A stretch of 37,943 bases of DNA from a virus. This document shows, piece by piece, positions 23,084 to 32,768 of the stretch. Positions within the stretch are counted from its first letter, which is position 1. Every line of letters begins with the position of its first letter. The notes under the pieces are model-generated. The model made no database searches, had not been told where the DNA came from, and worked only from the letters and a program-made list of their open reading frames with translations. The translations under genes were made by a program, and so were the position numbers. The stretch is taken from positions 1 through 37,943 of the IMG/VR virus record IMGVR_UViG_3300003322_000744. One strand, given 5' to 3'.

Positions 23084-23544
23084 CGACTGAAGTCAAGTTC
23101 CGGACGCTGGCAAAGCAGGATGCAACCCTGCAAACATTTTTTGGGGACGAATCAAACGGAACGTTCCGGATGTTCGACACCCAGCTACAGCCGAACTATC
23201 TGAAGGTTGGAAACACCTGCGCGCGCGTGTTGCGCGTGTCGACTGTTCGGCAGTATGCGCACAGGACGGCGACCCGCCAGGGGCAGCAGAACCTGGCACT
23301 GGTTCGCCTACAGGTTGACGTTCTGGACTATGATTCAGAACGCGCCAGAGCAGCAGCAGCAGCCATAGTCGACTGGCTTTCCCGCGTCAGCTTCGCGGAG
23401 AATGCTCAGTTCGCCTCGCCCCCCACCTCTCCCAAAGCGTACCCAAACCAAGTTCTGAACGAGCGCGGCGGCCTCGAGCCACGCACCCAGCCGCCGGCGT
23501 GGGTTCAGATCCTGGACATACGGGTAATGAGTCTGGAGGAATAA
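23080..23544 (+). CDS. Tail terminator/completion protein
   Basis: 154 residues. An alpha/beta protein with a basic middle (CARVLRVSTVRQYAHRTATR), then LALVRLQVDVLDYDSERARA and an AAAAIVDWLSRVSF helix, as in DUF3168-like tail terminators. Position immediately upstream of the major tail protein supports the role. The start is in an ATGA overlap with the lysozyme; GGGGG just upstream may help. Confidence 0.7.
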   Translation: MTTEVKFRTLAKQDATLQTFFGDESNGTFRMFDTQLQPNYLKVGNTCARVLRVSTVRQYAHRTATRQGQQNLALVRLQVDVLDYDSERARAAAAAIVDWLSRVSFAENAQFASPPTSPKAYPNQVLNERGGLEPRTQPPAWVQILDIRVMSLEE

Positions 23545-23546
23545 AA

Positions 23547-24047
23547 ATGAGCGGTTTAGCAAAAGCCAGTGGACTTCCTACCGAACCGATGGTCTTGGCA
23601 ATCAGGACACTCGATTCGCCGCCGCAATATGTCGACATAGCCAACACCGGAGACTATAGCGGTCCCGGCCGATCTTACACCGTGCAGGACGTCAGTTCGC
23701 ACGGCCATCGCGCCCGGCGCAAAATCACAACGCTGCTTGATGAGGGCACGCTCGATTTCCCGTTGTGGTTCATTCCCGGGGCAGGTTTGGAGACGACCCA
23801 TACGGACGCCACCAATGGGCTGCAGGCCATCTTCGAGCGCGGCGATCTGCGGGCCTATAGCCTGCGGTACAACGACGATCCGGGCACGGCGAAGTTCTTC
23901 AATGCCTATATCAGCAAGTTTTCGGAGAAAGGGCCCGTGGCCGGCGTCCTTTCTGCGGACGTGTCCTTGCTGATCGATGACGTCATCAAGACCGGTACAG
24001 ATGACGACGGTCCAGATCTCGCAGTGTTCGCGCCTGAGGAGTCGTAA
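23547..24047 (+). CDS. Major tail protein
   Basis: 166 residues. It builds the tail tube. MVLAIRTLDSPPQYVDIANT, then GRSYTVQDVSSHGHRARRKI and LDEGTLDFPLWFIPG, ending in FFNAYISKFSEKGPVAGVLS then ADVSLLIDDVI, fit gpV-like tube proteins. GGAGGA at 23535-23540 precedes the ATG well, as expected for an abundant protein. It overlaps the next gene by one base and is followed by the G/GT chaperones, the canonical order. Confidence 0.85.
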   Translation: MSGLAKASGLPTEPMVLAIRTLDSPPQYVDIANTGDYSGPGRSYTVQDVSSHGHRARRKITTLLDEGTLDFPLWFIPGAGLETTHTDATNGLQAIFERGDLRAYSLRYNDDPGTAKFFNAYISKFSEKGPVAGVLSADVSLLIDDVIKTGTDDDGPDLAVFAPEES

Positions 24048-24448
24048 TGACCGGGCCCATGCATAGCGAAACGCCTCCTATCGACTGGCCGGTGGTTCAG
24101 GTCGGCGATCAGCGGCTCATTGTACGCTGGACGTTTTACGTCCAGTGGTTGCTGAGCAAGCGGAAGGTCAACCTGAAAGACCTGCCAGCGCTTGTAAGCG
24201 CGCGTGATACGGCGTTGGTAGACGTCATGGTAGAGTGTTTCGCGGCCGCGGTCGCGGAAAACTTCACCGCGCGGAACCTGCCGGTTCCAGATGCCGAATA
24301 CTGGGCGCTGACCATCTCCCAGTGCGGTGATCCTGGCAAGTGGCAGGAGATCACGAATGCCGTTTGGGCGGCTGTGGGAAAAGCACCGCCGGCGGTGGCA
24401 ACCCCGGCGCCGCAGCAGACGGCACCTCAAGCGGGGATGACGCAGTAG
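24047..24448 (+). CDS. Tail assembly chaperone (gpG-like)
   Basis: 133 residues: VVQVGDQRLIVRWTFYVQWL, LLSKRKVNLKDLPALVS, then AVAENFTARNLPVPDAEYWA. It has the size and place of lambda gpG between major tail and tape measure genes, and binds the tape measure during assembly. Near its end, codons GTG GGA AAA give the slippery heptamer GGGAAAA, where -1 shifting yields the longer GT form. Confidence 0.82.
   Translation: MTGPMHSETPPIDWPVVQVGDQRLIVRWTFYVQWLLSKRKVNLKDLPALVSARDTALVDVMVECFAAAVAENFTARNLPVPDAEYWALTISQCGDPGKWQEITNAVWAAVGKAPPAVATPAPQQTAPQAGMTQ
24376..24382 (+). promoter_or_regulatory. Slippery site for -1 frameshift (G GGA AAA)
   Basis: G GGA AAA in the zero frame matches X XXY YYZ and differs from lambda's GGGAAAG by only the last base. 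A -1 slip moves reading from the G frame into the open T-like frame to 24846. Confidence 0.85.
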
Positions 24449-24846
24449 ACTGGCTGAATATCTGGGCGTTCGGCATCAGCCCTTACGGGTTGGGCCTGGC
24501 GCCCGCTACTCTCTGGTCTCTTTGTAATCGAGAGTATGACGCGCTGAAGCGTCAATGGGAACGGGCGCGCGATGACCAGATGGCGCTGGTGGCCGCGCTG
24601 CGCGCCGACATCCATAACACTTCAGCGCGTGATTTCAAGCGCCACTTTGAAGCTTCCGACTTTCTACCGGAGGCACCGCCAGACCAATCCGTCGAGGCGC
24701 GCGCCAGAGCATACATCGAAATGGGCTATACACCATCACAGGCGGCGGCGATGGCCACTTCGACTCAGACGCGCGAGCACAAGCTGTATATTTTGAATCA
24801 GACGGCGCGCGCGGCGCAAAAACGCAAAAGGGTGAAGCATGGCTGA
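24382..24846 (+). CDS. gpT-like extension, read by -1 frameshift as a GT fusion
   Basis: After the slip, 154 residues run on from residue 112 of the G protein to give a fusion of about 266. The extension has a Gly/Ala-rich joint (GGGNPGAAADGTSSGDDAVD), then the conserved WLNIWAFGISPYGLGLAPAT, LWSLCNREYDALKRQWERAR and a helical tail. No start codon with a ribosome site begins this frame, so frameshifting is the simplest route. The extension recruits major tail protein to the tape measure in lambda. It overlaps the tape measure start by 8 bases. Confidence 0.85.
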   Translation, partial: STAGGGNPGAAADGTSSGDDAVDWLNIWAFGISPYGLGLAPATLWSLCNREYDALKRQWERARDDQMALVAALRADIHNTSARDFKRHFEASDFLPEAPPDQSVEARARAYIEMGYTPSQAAAMATSTQTREHKLYILNQTARAAQKRKRVKHG

Positions 24847-27800
24847 AAACGAGAGTATCGGCGGCATATCGGTTTCCATCGTCGGAGACTATTCCAAGCT
24901 GCAAAGCGACATCCAGGCGGCGGCACAGATCGCCGCTCAGGGTGGCGAAGAGATCGCATCCGCACTTACCTCGAGCGCCAGCCACGCCGACCGACTAAGT
25001 GGAGCGATCGCGGACGCAGCAACTGGCATCGCCAACTTTGAAGCTAGGATTCAGGAGTTGGTGGACACTGGGTCCACGCTGGCCGAGGCTCTGGCCGCGG
25101 TCCAGGGGGGCGTAGAGGGTGTCACAGACGGCGTTGGCGCAGCCGGTGGCGCCGCATCCGCAGCAGCCCAGCAGATGGGGTTATTCGATGACGCAATCAA
25201 CATCCCATACGCCGACGCCGCCGGCCAACTGAACCTATTTGCGGACGAGTTGGAACCAATCCCGGGCGCCGCGCAATCTGCCGCGCAGGCGATGGAAGAT
25301 CTCAAAAACAAAGTTGAGGATGCCGCGCCAGCAGAGGAAGCCGCAGCCGGCGCAACGAAAAGCCTGGTCGAGCAATTGGTAGCTGTTGGTGCTGCGCTGA
25401 AGTTCACAGAAAAACTTGTCGACCTAGGGTCCGATGCGCTTCATGCTGCGGACGCGGTCGACGATGCGACGCGGGCGCTTGGATTGTTGGGCGGAAGCGC
25501 GGAAGAAGCGCAGAAGACAGTTGCAAAGCTTCGTGACCTGGGAATGGATGCGGCACTATCGATGCCGGAGTTGTTGACGGCAGCCAGCCGGATGACAGCC
25601 TTTTTAGGGTCATCGAAGGACGTTCCAGGAATCCTCACGTCTGTTTCGAATTCGGCCGCGGTGATGGGCGTCTCGTTGGAAGCTGCCGCCGGCGCATTCG
25701 AACGTATCATCGCCTCCGGAGATCTTTCTCAGCGATCGCTTATGCGGCTGGGGTTGACCCTCGAGGATGTCGCAAAGGCGATGGGAACCACTGCGGGCAA
25801 AGCGGCCGATGCATTCAAGCAGTTGGACCAGTCGGAGAAGATCGGCGTTCTGGAACGAGCGCTTGGTAAATTCAATGGCGCTGCCAAAGAAATGGCAGAT
25901 GATTCATTGGGCGCATTGGTCCGGGTTGGAAACCAGTGGGATCAAACACTTGAGGCGATCGGAAAGGCTCTAGACCCTGTTATAAAGGGCATGGCCGACT
26001 TTGTCAGTTCAGATATCCTTCCCGCAGTCAAAGGCCTCGCAGAAGCGTTTGGTGCATTGCCGGATCCGGTCAAAGATAGCGTAATCGGAATCGCGGCAGT
26101 GTCAGCAGCGATTGTCCCTCTAACTGGATTACTTGGCGCAGGGAAAATTGCTCTGGATACGTTGCTGCCAGCGATGAAAGGAGTCGCTGGAGGTTTCGCA
26201 AGTCTTGGCCAGGGAATGGTTGGAACATCCGGTTCTTACGGCGCAATGGTCGCCGCAGGAGTGCTGCGCGTCGCTGTGTGGACCGCCCTTGCGATTGCCA
26301 TCATGGAAGCGGCAAGCGCCTACGTGAAGATGAAGGAGGCAGAAGAGGGCGCCGCCGCGGCCAAAAAGCAAGACGATGACGCGCTCGCCAAATTGGAAAT
26401 AAGTCTACGGCGTCAAGGAATCGCCATCGATGACTTACAAAAGAAATACCAACAGGGTGAGATCTCACAAACAGATTACGTGCGCGGTCTGCGCGATCTG
26501 GTTCTCGAACACAACAAAGCCAACCCTGTAATACAGCAATACGCTGACGCCACCGGTAAGACGGCGACTGCAAGCGATGGCGCAAAGATCAAAATGCAGT
26601 CGCTGAAAGAGACGGTCGAAGAAACCTATCTGGCATACGCCGTAGCAAAGTCCAAATTTGACGAGCACAAAGCATCAGCGGCGGATGTTACCAAAGCCTA
26701 TGATGCATGGCAATCTGCAACCGGTGCACTGAAGACTGAGCAAGACAAGTTACTGCCTGTTGTAACCAGCATGCATCGCGTTACAAGGGACTGGGTGGAC
26801 ACTACTGGCAGAGAGTATCCGAGCGCAGTAACTGCCGCAGCCAATTCGCAGCAGGCCCTGAATGTCAAAGTCGAAGCTGAGACTCAAGCGTTGATGGATG
26901 CGCAACGCTGGCTAGACATCGTGCTCCAGAAGAAGCGCGACGGCTTGGCCACGGATGCCGATGTAGCAAAAGCGCTGGACGTTGTCGAGTCGACCCAAGC
27001 AAAGCTGAATAAGACCATTGGCGAAGCACCGTCGGCACCATTTAAGGAATGGGCCGCCCATCTGAACGCTGCTGCACTCGAAGCCGGTAAATTGCTGCCG
27101 CCATTGCAATCGGCACCGCCCTATGTCCGGACCGTCACTGACGCACTCAATGACCTTGGCATCAAAACGGACAAAGCGGGACAGATCGTGCGCGATAAGC
27201 TGTTGCCGGCTTATAGGGAGCTGCTATCTCAACCCCACACCGTCGAGCAGGAGGCGGAAGCCTGGTTGAAGGTATCCGGTGCCGTTAGCAGGTTGGCACT
27301 TACTGACCTACCGGCTGCACTGGCCGCTTACGACGCCCACTATCAGCAACGCGTGAGGGCCGGCGCGAAAGAGGCTGAACTGCTCAACCTCGAGGCCAGC
27401 CGCTACAAGCTGGAAATTGCCAGCGCAGAACAGTCCGGCCGCGCGGCTACCAGCCAAATCATCGCGCTGGAAAACGTCCGATTGAAGCAGGAAGTGCTGT
27501 ACAACCAAACGCACGCCTGGGGAGACGCGTATATAGGAGCGATTCGCGCGATCGAGAAGGGTTACGATTCGATTGCCGGCGCGGTAAGCGACGCCATAGT
27601 CGATGGAAAGAACTTTGGCGACAGCATGTTGAAGATCGGCAAGGATATCGAGAGGATGATCATCGACACGCTGATCGGCGCCGCGCTGAAACAGCTTAAA
27701 GGCACGCTGCTCGATATCGGTGGTTCCGTTCTGGGCCTCGGTAAGTCTATCCTGGGCCTCGGGACGACTGCCGCCGGGCCGATCACGGATGCGGCCAAGA

Positions 27801-29386
27801 CGGCTGCCAGCATAACCACCACTGCGGCCCAAACCGCAGCGACCACAGCGACGACCGCCGCCAACACGGCAGCCAGCGCGACCAGCACCGCTGCGAAGAC
27901 CGCCTCGACTGCATTCTCCAGCGTGTTCTCGATGGCTACTGGCGCGATCTCGGCCGTTACCGGTGTGATTGGCGTGTTCCAATCGATGGGAATGAATAAG
28001 TCGCTGGACGTCCTGGTGAACCATACGCTTCGCATTTTCAACGAGGTCGAGCAGGGGCGAAAGGATGCATGGGATCAGTTCAACGGCATGTATGGGCGGA
28101 TCGGGGAAATCTGGAACGACATGAGGGGCGGATTCGACCGGCTGTCGCAGGGTCAGGGCAGCGGTATCTACGACCGGCTGGGCGAGATCTGGCGCGACAT
28201 GAACGCGGGCTTCGAAAGCGTGGTCAGCACGCTAAAGGCCGGCGTCGCTGTGGGCGCGGTTGCTGCAACGCTTGCCGCGGCGCCCCCTGAACCCGCAGCA
28301 CCGGTTCAGCCGATACCTCCTGCAGGACCATCGGAAGCCACAGAGACGGCCCATGCGCGCTTTGAGGCCACAGGCAGAGGTCTGCCATCGTCCGGGCCTG
28401 CGCCAACGCCTGCAGCAGCACCCGCGCCGGCGGTAACTGCGCCTGCGTCGGTAGCGCCGGCACCAGCAGCGGGCGCCAGTGCTCCACCACCCGTTGATAC
28501 TGAAGCCGCACGCATGGCGCAAGTTGCCGAGCAACAGAAGGCCCAAGCAGCAACCGCGCTCAAAATAGCAATAGATGCATCCGAAGCAGCAGCGAAAGCT
28601 GCCGCGGATGCTACGGACGCTGCTGCGCAAGCGGTCGATACCGAGGGCGCAAATGCTGCGCTACATATTGCAGACACCGCGGTCGCTGTGGCAAAGCAGG
28701 CAGCGGCAAAAGTTAGTGCAGCGATTGATGCAGCAGCGCAGGCCGGTAGCGAAGAATTAATGGCCGCTGCTCAAGCTGCGAGCGAACGTGCACAGCAGGC
28801 TCAACTGGCGGCTACGCAAGCATTCGTGGCGGCGTCCAAAGCGGCGGAGGCGGCTAAACAAGCAGCAGAGGTCGCCGCGCCACCGGAGGAACCAGAGGCA
28901 CCTACTTTCGAGCAATCTGGGTTTGAAGTCGCATCTGAGTCGTCAACCCCCGGCCAGGTGCCCGCGGCAGGAACAGCGGTCCTGGTTAGCGTGGTTCAGG
29001 AATCCCGCGCGAACTTCGACAAAATGTATGCTCGTGTCACTCAGATACAAGCCGACTTGCGGCATGGATTCAATGGAACGGTGGATGCCATCAACTCCAT
29101 CAGCCATAAGGTCTTGCCGCCGAAAACCGCGTCCGCGGCCGCTGTTCCCCATCCACCGGAAGAAGCCGCGGCCGGCCTTGCAAGGAAGCTACCAACGGTC
29201 CCGCAGGCTAACCCGGTCGGCGGGCCGGCTGCGGATACCTACCGCCAGGCGCCAGCGGTCAATACAACGACGGTCGGTGAGGTCAATATCACGGTACACG
29301 AGGCTGCGAACCCTCGAGAGACAGCGCGGCAAATCGTTCAGACTATGAAACTGATCAGTCCGCGGTTTGCTTCATTTGCTCACTAA
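24839..29386 (+). CDS. Tape measure protein
   Basis: 1515 residues, the largest gene. It sets tail length; at about 1.5 angstrom per residue the tail would be about 220-230 nm. Layout: N-terminal coiled-coil region (about 1-200), conserved MTAFLGSSKDVPGILTSVSN and AAGAFERIIASGDLSQRSLM segments (about 255-310), two hydrophobic stretches near 410-440 and 470-500 (VIGIAAVSAAIVPLTGLLGA; RVAVWTALAIAIMEAASAYV), long helices, and an Ala/Thr-rich coiled segment near 990-1040. About 1138-1360 is an Ala/Pro-rich linker. The C terminus ends in a beta-like VNITVHEAANPRETARQIVQ. The ATG lies in an overlap with the GT frame. Confidence 0.93.
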   Translation: MAENESIGGISVSIVGDYSKLQSDIQAAAQIAAQGGEEIASALTSSASHADRLSGAIADAATGIANFEARIQELVDTGSTLAEALAAVQGGVEGVTDGVGAAGGAASAAAQQMGLFDDAINIPYADAAGQLNLFADELEPIPGAAQSAAQAMEDLKNKVEDAAPAEEAAAGATKSLVEQLVAVGAALKFTEKLVDLGSDALHAADAVDDATRALGLLGGSAEEAQKTVAKLRDLGMDAALSMPELLTAASRMTAFLGSSKDVPGILTSVSNSAAVMGVSLEAAAGAFERIIASGDLSQRSLMRLGLTLEDVAKAMGTTAGKAADAFKQLDQSEKIGVLERALGKFNGAAKEMADDSLGALVRVGNQWDQTLEAIGKALDPVIKGMADFVSSDILPAVKGLAEAFGALPDPVKDSVIGIAAVSAAIVPLTGLLGAGKIALDTLLPAMKGVAGGFASLGQGMVGTSGSYGAMVAAGVLRVAVWTALAIAIMEAASAYVKMKEAEEGAAAAKKQDDDALAKLEISLRRQGIAIDDLQKKYQQGEISQTDYVRGLRDLVLEHNKANPVIQQYADATGKTATASDGAKIKMQSLKETVEETYLAYAVAKSKFDEHKASAADVTKAYDAWQSATGALKTEQDKLLPVVTSMHRVTRDWVDTTGREYPSAVTAAANSQQALNVKVEAETQALMDAQRWLDIVLQKKRDGLATDADVAKALDVVESTQAKLNKTIGEAPSAPFKEWAAHLNAAALEAGKLLPPLQSAPPYVRTVTDALNDLGIKTDKAGQIVRDKLLPAYRELLSQPHTVEQEAEAWLKVSGAVSRLALTDLPAALAAYDAHYQQRVRAGAKEAELLNLEASRYKLEIASAEQSGRAATSQIIALENVRLKQEVLYNQTHAWGDAYIGAIRAIEKGYDSIAGAVSDAIVDGKNFGDSMLKIGKDIERMIIDTLIGAALKQLKGTLLDIGGSVLGLGKSILGLGTTAAGPITDAAKTAASITTTAAQTAATTATTAANTAASATSTAAKTASTAFSSVFSMATGAISAVTGVIGVFQSMGMNKSLDVLVNHTLRIFNEVEQGRKDAWDQFNGMYGRIGEIWNDMRGGFDRLSQGQGSGIYDRLGEIWRDMNAGFESVVSTLKAGVAVGAVAATLAAAPPEPAAPVQPIPPAGPSEATETAHARFEATGRGLPSSGPAPTPAAAPAPAVTAPASVAPAPAAGASAPPPVDTEAARMAQVAEQQKAQAATALKIAIDASEAAAKAAADATDAAAQAVDTEGANAALHIADTAVAVAKQAAAKVSAAIDAAAQAGSEELMAAAQAASERAQQAQLAATQAFVAASKAAEAAKQAAEVAAPPEEPEAPTFEQSGFEVASESSTPGQVPAAGTAVLVSVVQESRANFDKMYARVTQIQADLRHGFNGTVDAINSISHKVLPPKTASAAAVPHPPEEAAAGLARKLPTVPQANPVGGPAADTYRQAPAVNTTTVGEVNITVHEAANPRETARQIVQTMKLISPRFASFAH

Positions 29387-29389
29387 CTT

Positions 29390-31240
29390 ATGGCGATCCG
29401 CATCTTACTAAATGGCTTCGACCGCACCGCGGCGCTGTTTCATGGCGCAACTGCCCAATTCAGTTTGATGCGAGGTTCGCGAGGTTCCTGCACGTTACCA
29501 TTCGTAATCGAACCGGACGAGCAATTCGTTCCACAAGTAGGGCAGCGGATCGAAATCTATGATCCACCAACAACCCGGGTGTGGTCTGGAACCGTGGAGA
29601 CACTGGCTTGCCGGTGGTTGGGCGATAACGGATGGCGCGTTGTAACCGTTAGCGGCGTGACCCTCGAGGCGGTGTTCGATCTGGCTGGTCTCGACCGGGT
29701 GAAATACTCCGGAGTATCGGCCGGATCGATTGTATCGAGCATCTTCGCCGCTATCAGCCATGCTGGAGTGACCGCTGGCATCATTGACGATGGGCCGACA
29801 ATAGAGTCCATCGAGGTTACAAACGTGGCGCAAGCGCTCAGCCAGTTGGCGCTGACCGCTGGCTTCGTCTGGTATGTGGATCCGGAAGACAACACGCTGA
29901 ATTTTCATGCTCCTAAGTTGCGGGCGGCACCATGGACGATGCAAAGCACGGATGTGCTTTGGGAAACCATTGATTGGCGGCAAACCAGGACGGACTTCCG
30001 CAATTCGATGGTGGTTCAACTGCCAAACGCCGTCGGCACGGCGTTTACGCCAGTCTGGTATGGAGATGGATCGACAACCAGCTTCATGCTCCCCACGCCC
30101 CCTGAATACATCATCAGTATCGACCTATCGATTCCGCGCGCCGGCTATTCCATTGGTTGGACACCAGGAACTTCAGAAGTGACAGTAACGCCGGCGCTGC
30201 CGGTCGGCGCCAGCGTCACTGTGAAATACGTAGATTCACTATCACAAACGGTCAGCGTGCCCAGCCCAGGCATTGGCGATCGCGCCACGCGCTACACCAA
30301 GTCGCGTACATTCACCGCGGCCGGTACGATCCAGGAAGCAGAAGCATTGGTTCACCAATTTGCGCTGCTGCCGTCTCAAATGTCTCTTTCAACCGATAGA
30401 CCCGGTATTGGCATCGCGCGCCGGCTAACGATTGATCTAGACGCGCCGGGCCGCGCGGCCGAACTGCTCAATGGGCAATGGCTCGTCCAGGAAGTGGATG
30501 CGATGATCGTTCCAGGCCTCGAGCAGCGACCAGAACCGTTCGGCCACTTCCGCTACCAATTGCATCTGATCAACGCCGCAGCGTGCGCAGTATTTCAGGG
30601 CGATGGACTGACGTCGTCCTTTCACTTGCCAGTGATCCCGGATGATGTAATCTCCATCCGTACCGAGGCGGAAAGCGATACCGCCTGGGTGCCTGGCACA
30701 GACGAGATCACTGCAACGCCGCCCTTGGGCCCGGATGACTACCTAGCTGTCGACTATATCGATCCGGATTACGTGCCCACGATTGAATCGTTCGTTGATA
30801 CCTGGGATGAAATGATCGATTCCGAACAACCGCTGGTAGCGCAGGGCTTTGACCCGGACGCTGCGATCAGTACTGTGCAGCGCATCCACACATTACAGCT
30901 CGTCATAGATGGCGGCGGGGCGGAGATCAGCACAGGGATAAAGGCAGATTTCCAGATGCCATTTGACTGCACAATCACAGGTTGGACTATACTTGCGGAT
31001 CAAGAAGGTTCGATCGTGATCGATATCTGGAAAGACGAATATGGAAACTACCCGCCAACCGACGCGGACAGCATAACCGCATCAGCGAAGCCAACATTAT
31101 CCGATGCGCTCAAGGAGACAAGCACGACGCTCACTGACTGGACGACTACAATAGCGGCAGGCGACACGCTTCGGTTCAATGTGGACTCAGTGACGGCGAT
31201 TCAGAGACTTACTCTGCAGGTGCATCTGCTGGAAGGTTAA
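29390..31240 (+). CDS. Baseplate hub-like tail protein
   Basis: 616 residues. The first 300 resemble hub/Tal N-terminal domains: MAIRILLNGFDRTA, VPQVGQRIEIYDPPTTRVWS, DLAGLDRVKYSGVSAGSIVS, then ALTAGFVWYVDPEDNTLNFH. Later parts are repeat-like beta segments (TSSFMLPTPPEYIISIDLS and SSFHLPVIPDDVISIRTEA), and the last 120 residues form a beta domain. It sits directly after the tape measure, as hub proteins do, and probably closes the tail tip. No protease or lysozyme motif seen. Confidence 0.75.
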   Translation: MAIRILLNGFDRTAALFHGATAQFSLMRGSRGSCTLPFVIEPDEQFVPQVGQRIEIYDPPTTRVWSGTVETLACRWLGDNGWRVVTVSGVTLEAVFDLAGLDRVKYSGVSAGSIVSSIFAAISHAGVTAGIIDDGPTIESIEVTNVAQALSQLALTAGFVWYVDPEDNTLNFHAPKLRAAPWTMQSTDVLWETIDWRQTRTDFRNSMVVQLPNAVGTAFTPVWYGDGSTTSFMLPTPPEYIISIDLSIPRAGYSIGWTPGTSEVTVTPALPVGASVTVKYVDSLSQTVSVPSPGIGDRATRYTKSRTFTAAGTIQEAEALVHQFALLPSQMSLSTDRPGIGIARRLTIDLDAPGRAAELLNGQWLVQEVDAMIVPGLEQRPEPFGHFRYQLHLINAAACAVFQGDGLTSSFHLPVIPDDVISIRTEAESDTAWVPGTDEITATPPLGPDDYLAVDYIDPDYVPTIESFVDTWDEMIDSEQPLVAQGFDPDAAISTVQRIHTLQLVIDGGGAEISTGIKADFQMPFDCTITGWTILADQEGSIVIDIWKDEYGNYPPTDADSITASAKPTLSDALKETSTTLTDWTTTIAAGDTLRFNVDSVTAIQRLTLQVHLLEG

Positions 31241-31241
31241 A

Positions 31242-32255
31242 CTGGCAACCAGTTACAGCAACGTTGGCGGCAGTGGAGACAAGCGCCGGTATGTCCAGTT
31301 CAATGTATCTGGCATTACTGCTGCAGGCTACCGAGACATATTTATTGGTGGCAACTACACCGGCGTTCCGTTTTTCTTAAACAGTGAGGCGGTATCTGGT
31401 GCCCGCTTGGAGTTTGATTTTGGCGACAGAGGCGTGTGCATTGATGAGTTTACCTGGTACCAGCAAAACAGCGACACGCACGGTACGTGGCAGGTCCAAG
31501 GATGGGATGGGTCTTCGTGGGTAGACATTGGCTCCAGCTTCACGCTGGGCGGTTCCGCTACCCAGGTCATCACTGCTCCGAGCGGGAATACGACGCGCTA
31601 CACCAAGTACTGCTTTCTCGGTGTCAGTGGAACGGCGAGCTCCAGTCCGTGGCTGTATCAGATTGATTTCCAGATTGACGAAGGACTGGAAGACGGCGAC
31701 ACCAAGTACTCGAATCCCGGCGGGTTCGGTGACCGCACGGATGCTCTCGTAGGAACCGTCGGCCCCGATACCTCCACAACTTCCTACTGGGGGAGTGCGG
31801 ATGGCAATAACGCAATCGATGGTGCCCTAAATACCGGCCCGTATTTGCGTGGGCCAGATCCAGCCATTCCGGTCGGTGCATTTATCCGGTGGGACCTGAA
31901 TGGATACGCCGTCATCGACGAAGCGATGCTGTGGTTTCGGGGCGGCAACGTCGATACGACCACGTTTGGCGACTGGCAGTGGCAGGGATCGAACGACGCT
32001 TCCGCTTGGACGGATATCGGCGATCCCTTCGTCCTGATCAATAACACCTGGGATTCCTTCTATTTTGATGGCTATCGCGCTCACGTATTGCGGGCATCGG
32101 AACTTCACGGCAACACGACTCCGTATCGCTATTACCAACTCGTCAATCTAACCGAAACCGAAGTGACGGATGACGGCGTATTCAACGAGGTAGACTTTCG
32201 AATCGGGGCGCTTACTCCTTTAAGCCGGGAGCGTGTTCAGATCTTTATGATGTGA
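31242..32255 (+). CDS. Tail tip protein with discoidin-like domains, CTG start
   Basis: 337 residues if translated from CTG at 31242. That start gives LATSYSNVGGSGDKRRYVQF (first residue Met), which fits phage tail proteins opening MATSYSNxGGxGD. GGAAGG at 31231-31236 lies 5 bases upstream; no ATG or GTG is in frame for the N-terminal part. The next alternative, TTG 31407, removes 55 conserved-looking residues. Two repeats are seen: the opening, and a KYSNPGGFGDRTDALVGTVG block near residue 155. WQVQGWDGSSWVDIGSSF and WQWQGSNDASAWTDIGDPF are discoidin (F5/8 C)-like, suggesting glycan binding at host contact. Confidence 0.7.
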   Translation: MATSYSNVGGSGDKRRYVQFNVSGITAAGYRDIFIGGNYTGVPFFLNSEAVSGARLEFDFGDRGVCIDEFTWYQQNSDTHGTWQVQGWDGSSWVDIGSSFTLGGSATQVITAPSGNTTRYTKYCFLGVSGTASSSPWLYQIDFQIDEGLEDGDTKYSNPGGFGDRTDALVGTVGPDTSTTSYWGSADGNNAIDGALNTGPYLRGPDPAIPVGAFIRWDLNGYAVIDEAMLWFRGGNVDTTTFGDWQWQGSNDASAWTDIGDPFVLINNTWDSFYFDGYRAHVLRASELHGNTTPYRYYQLVNLTETEVTDDGVFNEVDFRIGALTPLSRERVQIFMM

Positions 32256-32333
32256 CGGCAAAACAACCGCAACAGTGATAGTTTGCCCACAAATTCCCAG
32301 CGCGCATGGTGGTCTGTCGCGTCCAAGCGCACT

Positions 32334-32339
32334 TATACT
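32334..32339 (+). promoter_or_regulatory. -10 element of the gene at 32349
   Basis: TATACT, a near-consensus -10, ends 9 bases before the ATG at 32349. No Shine-Dalgarno and no good -35. The leader would be about 2 bases. Confidence 0.5.
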
Positions 32340-32348
32340 GGTGGTTAT

Positions 32349-32768
32349 ATGCTTCCGGAGGTCGAAGCGCTGATTGAAACGCTGCACCTGTCGCCGGGCG
32401 AAGCTTTACGCATCGCGCGGGAAACGGCACAGGACCAGGCGCTTGAGTCGGTATACGACTTGAACGAAGACCAGCAGCACGATCTGCTTGACCAGCTTCA
32501 GTTTCTGACGGCTACGTTCGTGGCGGATTACGACCGGTCCCTCGAGGCCGAAAAGCGCAGCGTTGCGCAAGGCTCAAAGTTCGTAGTACGCTTTCTGCTG
32601 AATATGCCAACGTCGCAAATGCCGAGTCACCTGACGAAGATCAGCTACATCCTCTCGAAAGAAGATAAGGCCCGGGTAGAACGCGCAGCCAAAAAGGCTG
32701 GCGTGTCCATGTCAGCGCTGATCTCCCGGGCGCTGGCGGAAAAGGGCATACTGAAATCGGCAGCATGA
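32349..32768 (+). CDS. RHH-like small protein
   Basis: 139 residues. An acidic helical N-terminal two thirds (LPEVEALIETLHLSPGEALR, then DQQHDLLDQLQFLTATFVAD) and a C-terminal KISYILSKEDKARVERAAKK then AGVSMSALISRALAEKG, the shape of a ribbon-helix-helix DNA-binding motif. It could be a regulator at the tail/early boundary. ATG 32349 is chosen since TATACT lies just upstream; a longer reading from 32283 lacks a site. Confidence 0.6.
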   Translation: MLPEVEALIETLHLSPGEALRIARETAQDQALESVYDLNEDQQHDLLDQLQFLTATFVADYDRSLEAEKRSVAQGSKFVVRFLLNMPTSQMPSHLTKISYILSKEDKARVERAAKKAGVSMSALISRALAEKGILKSAA

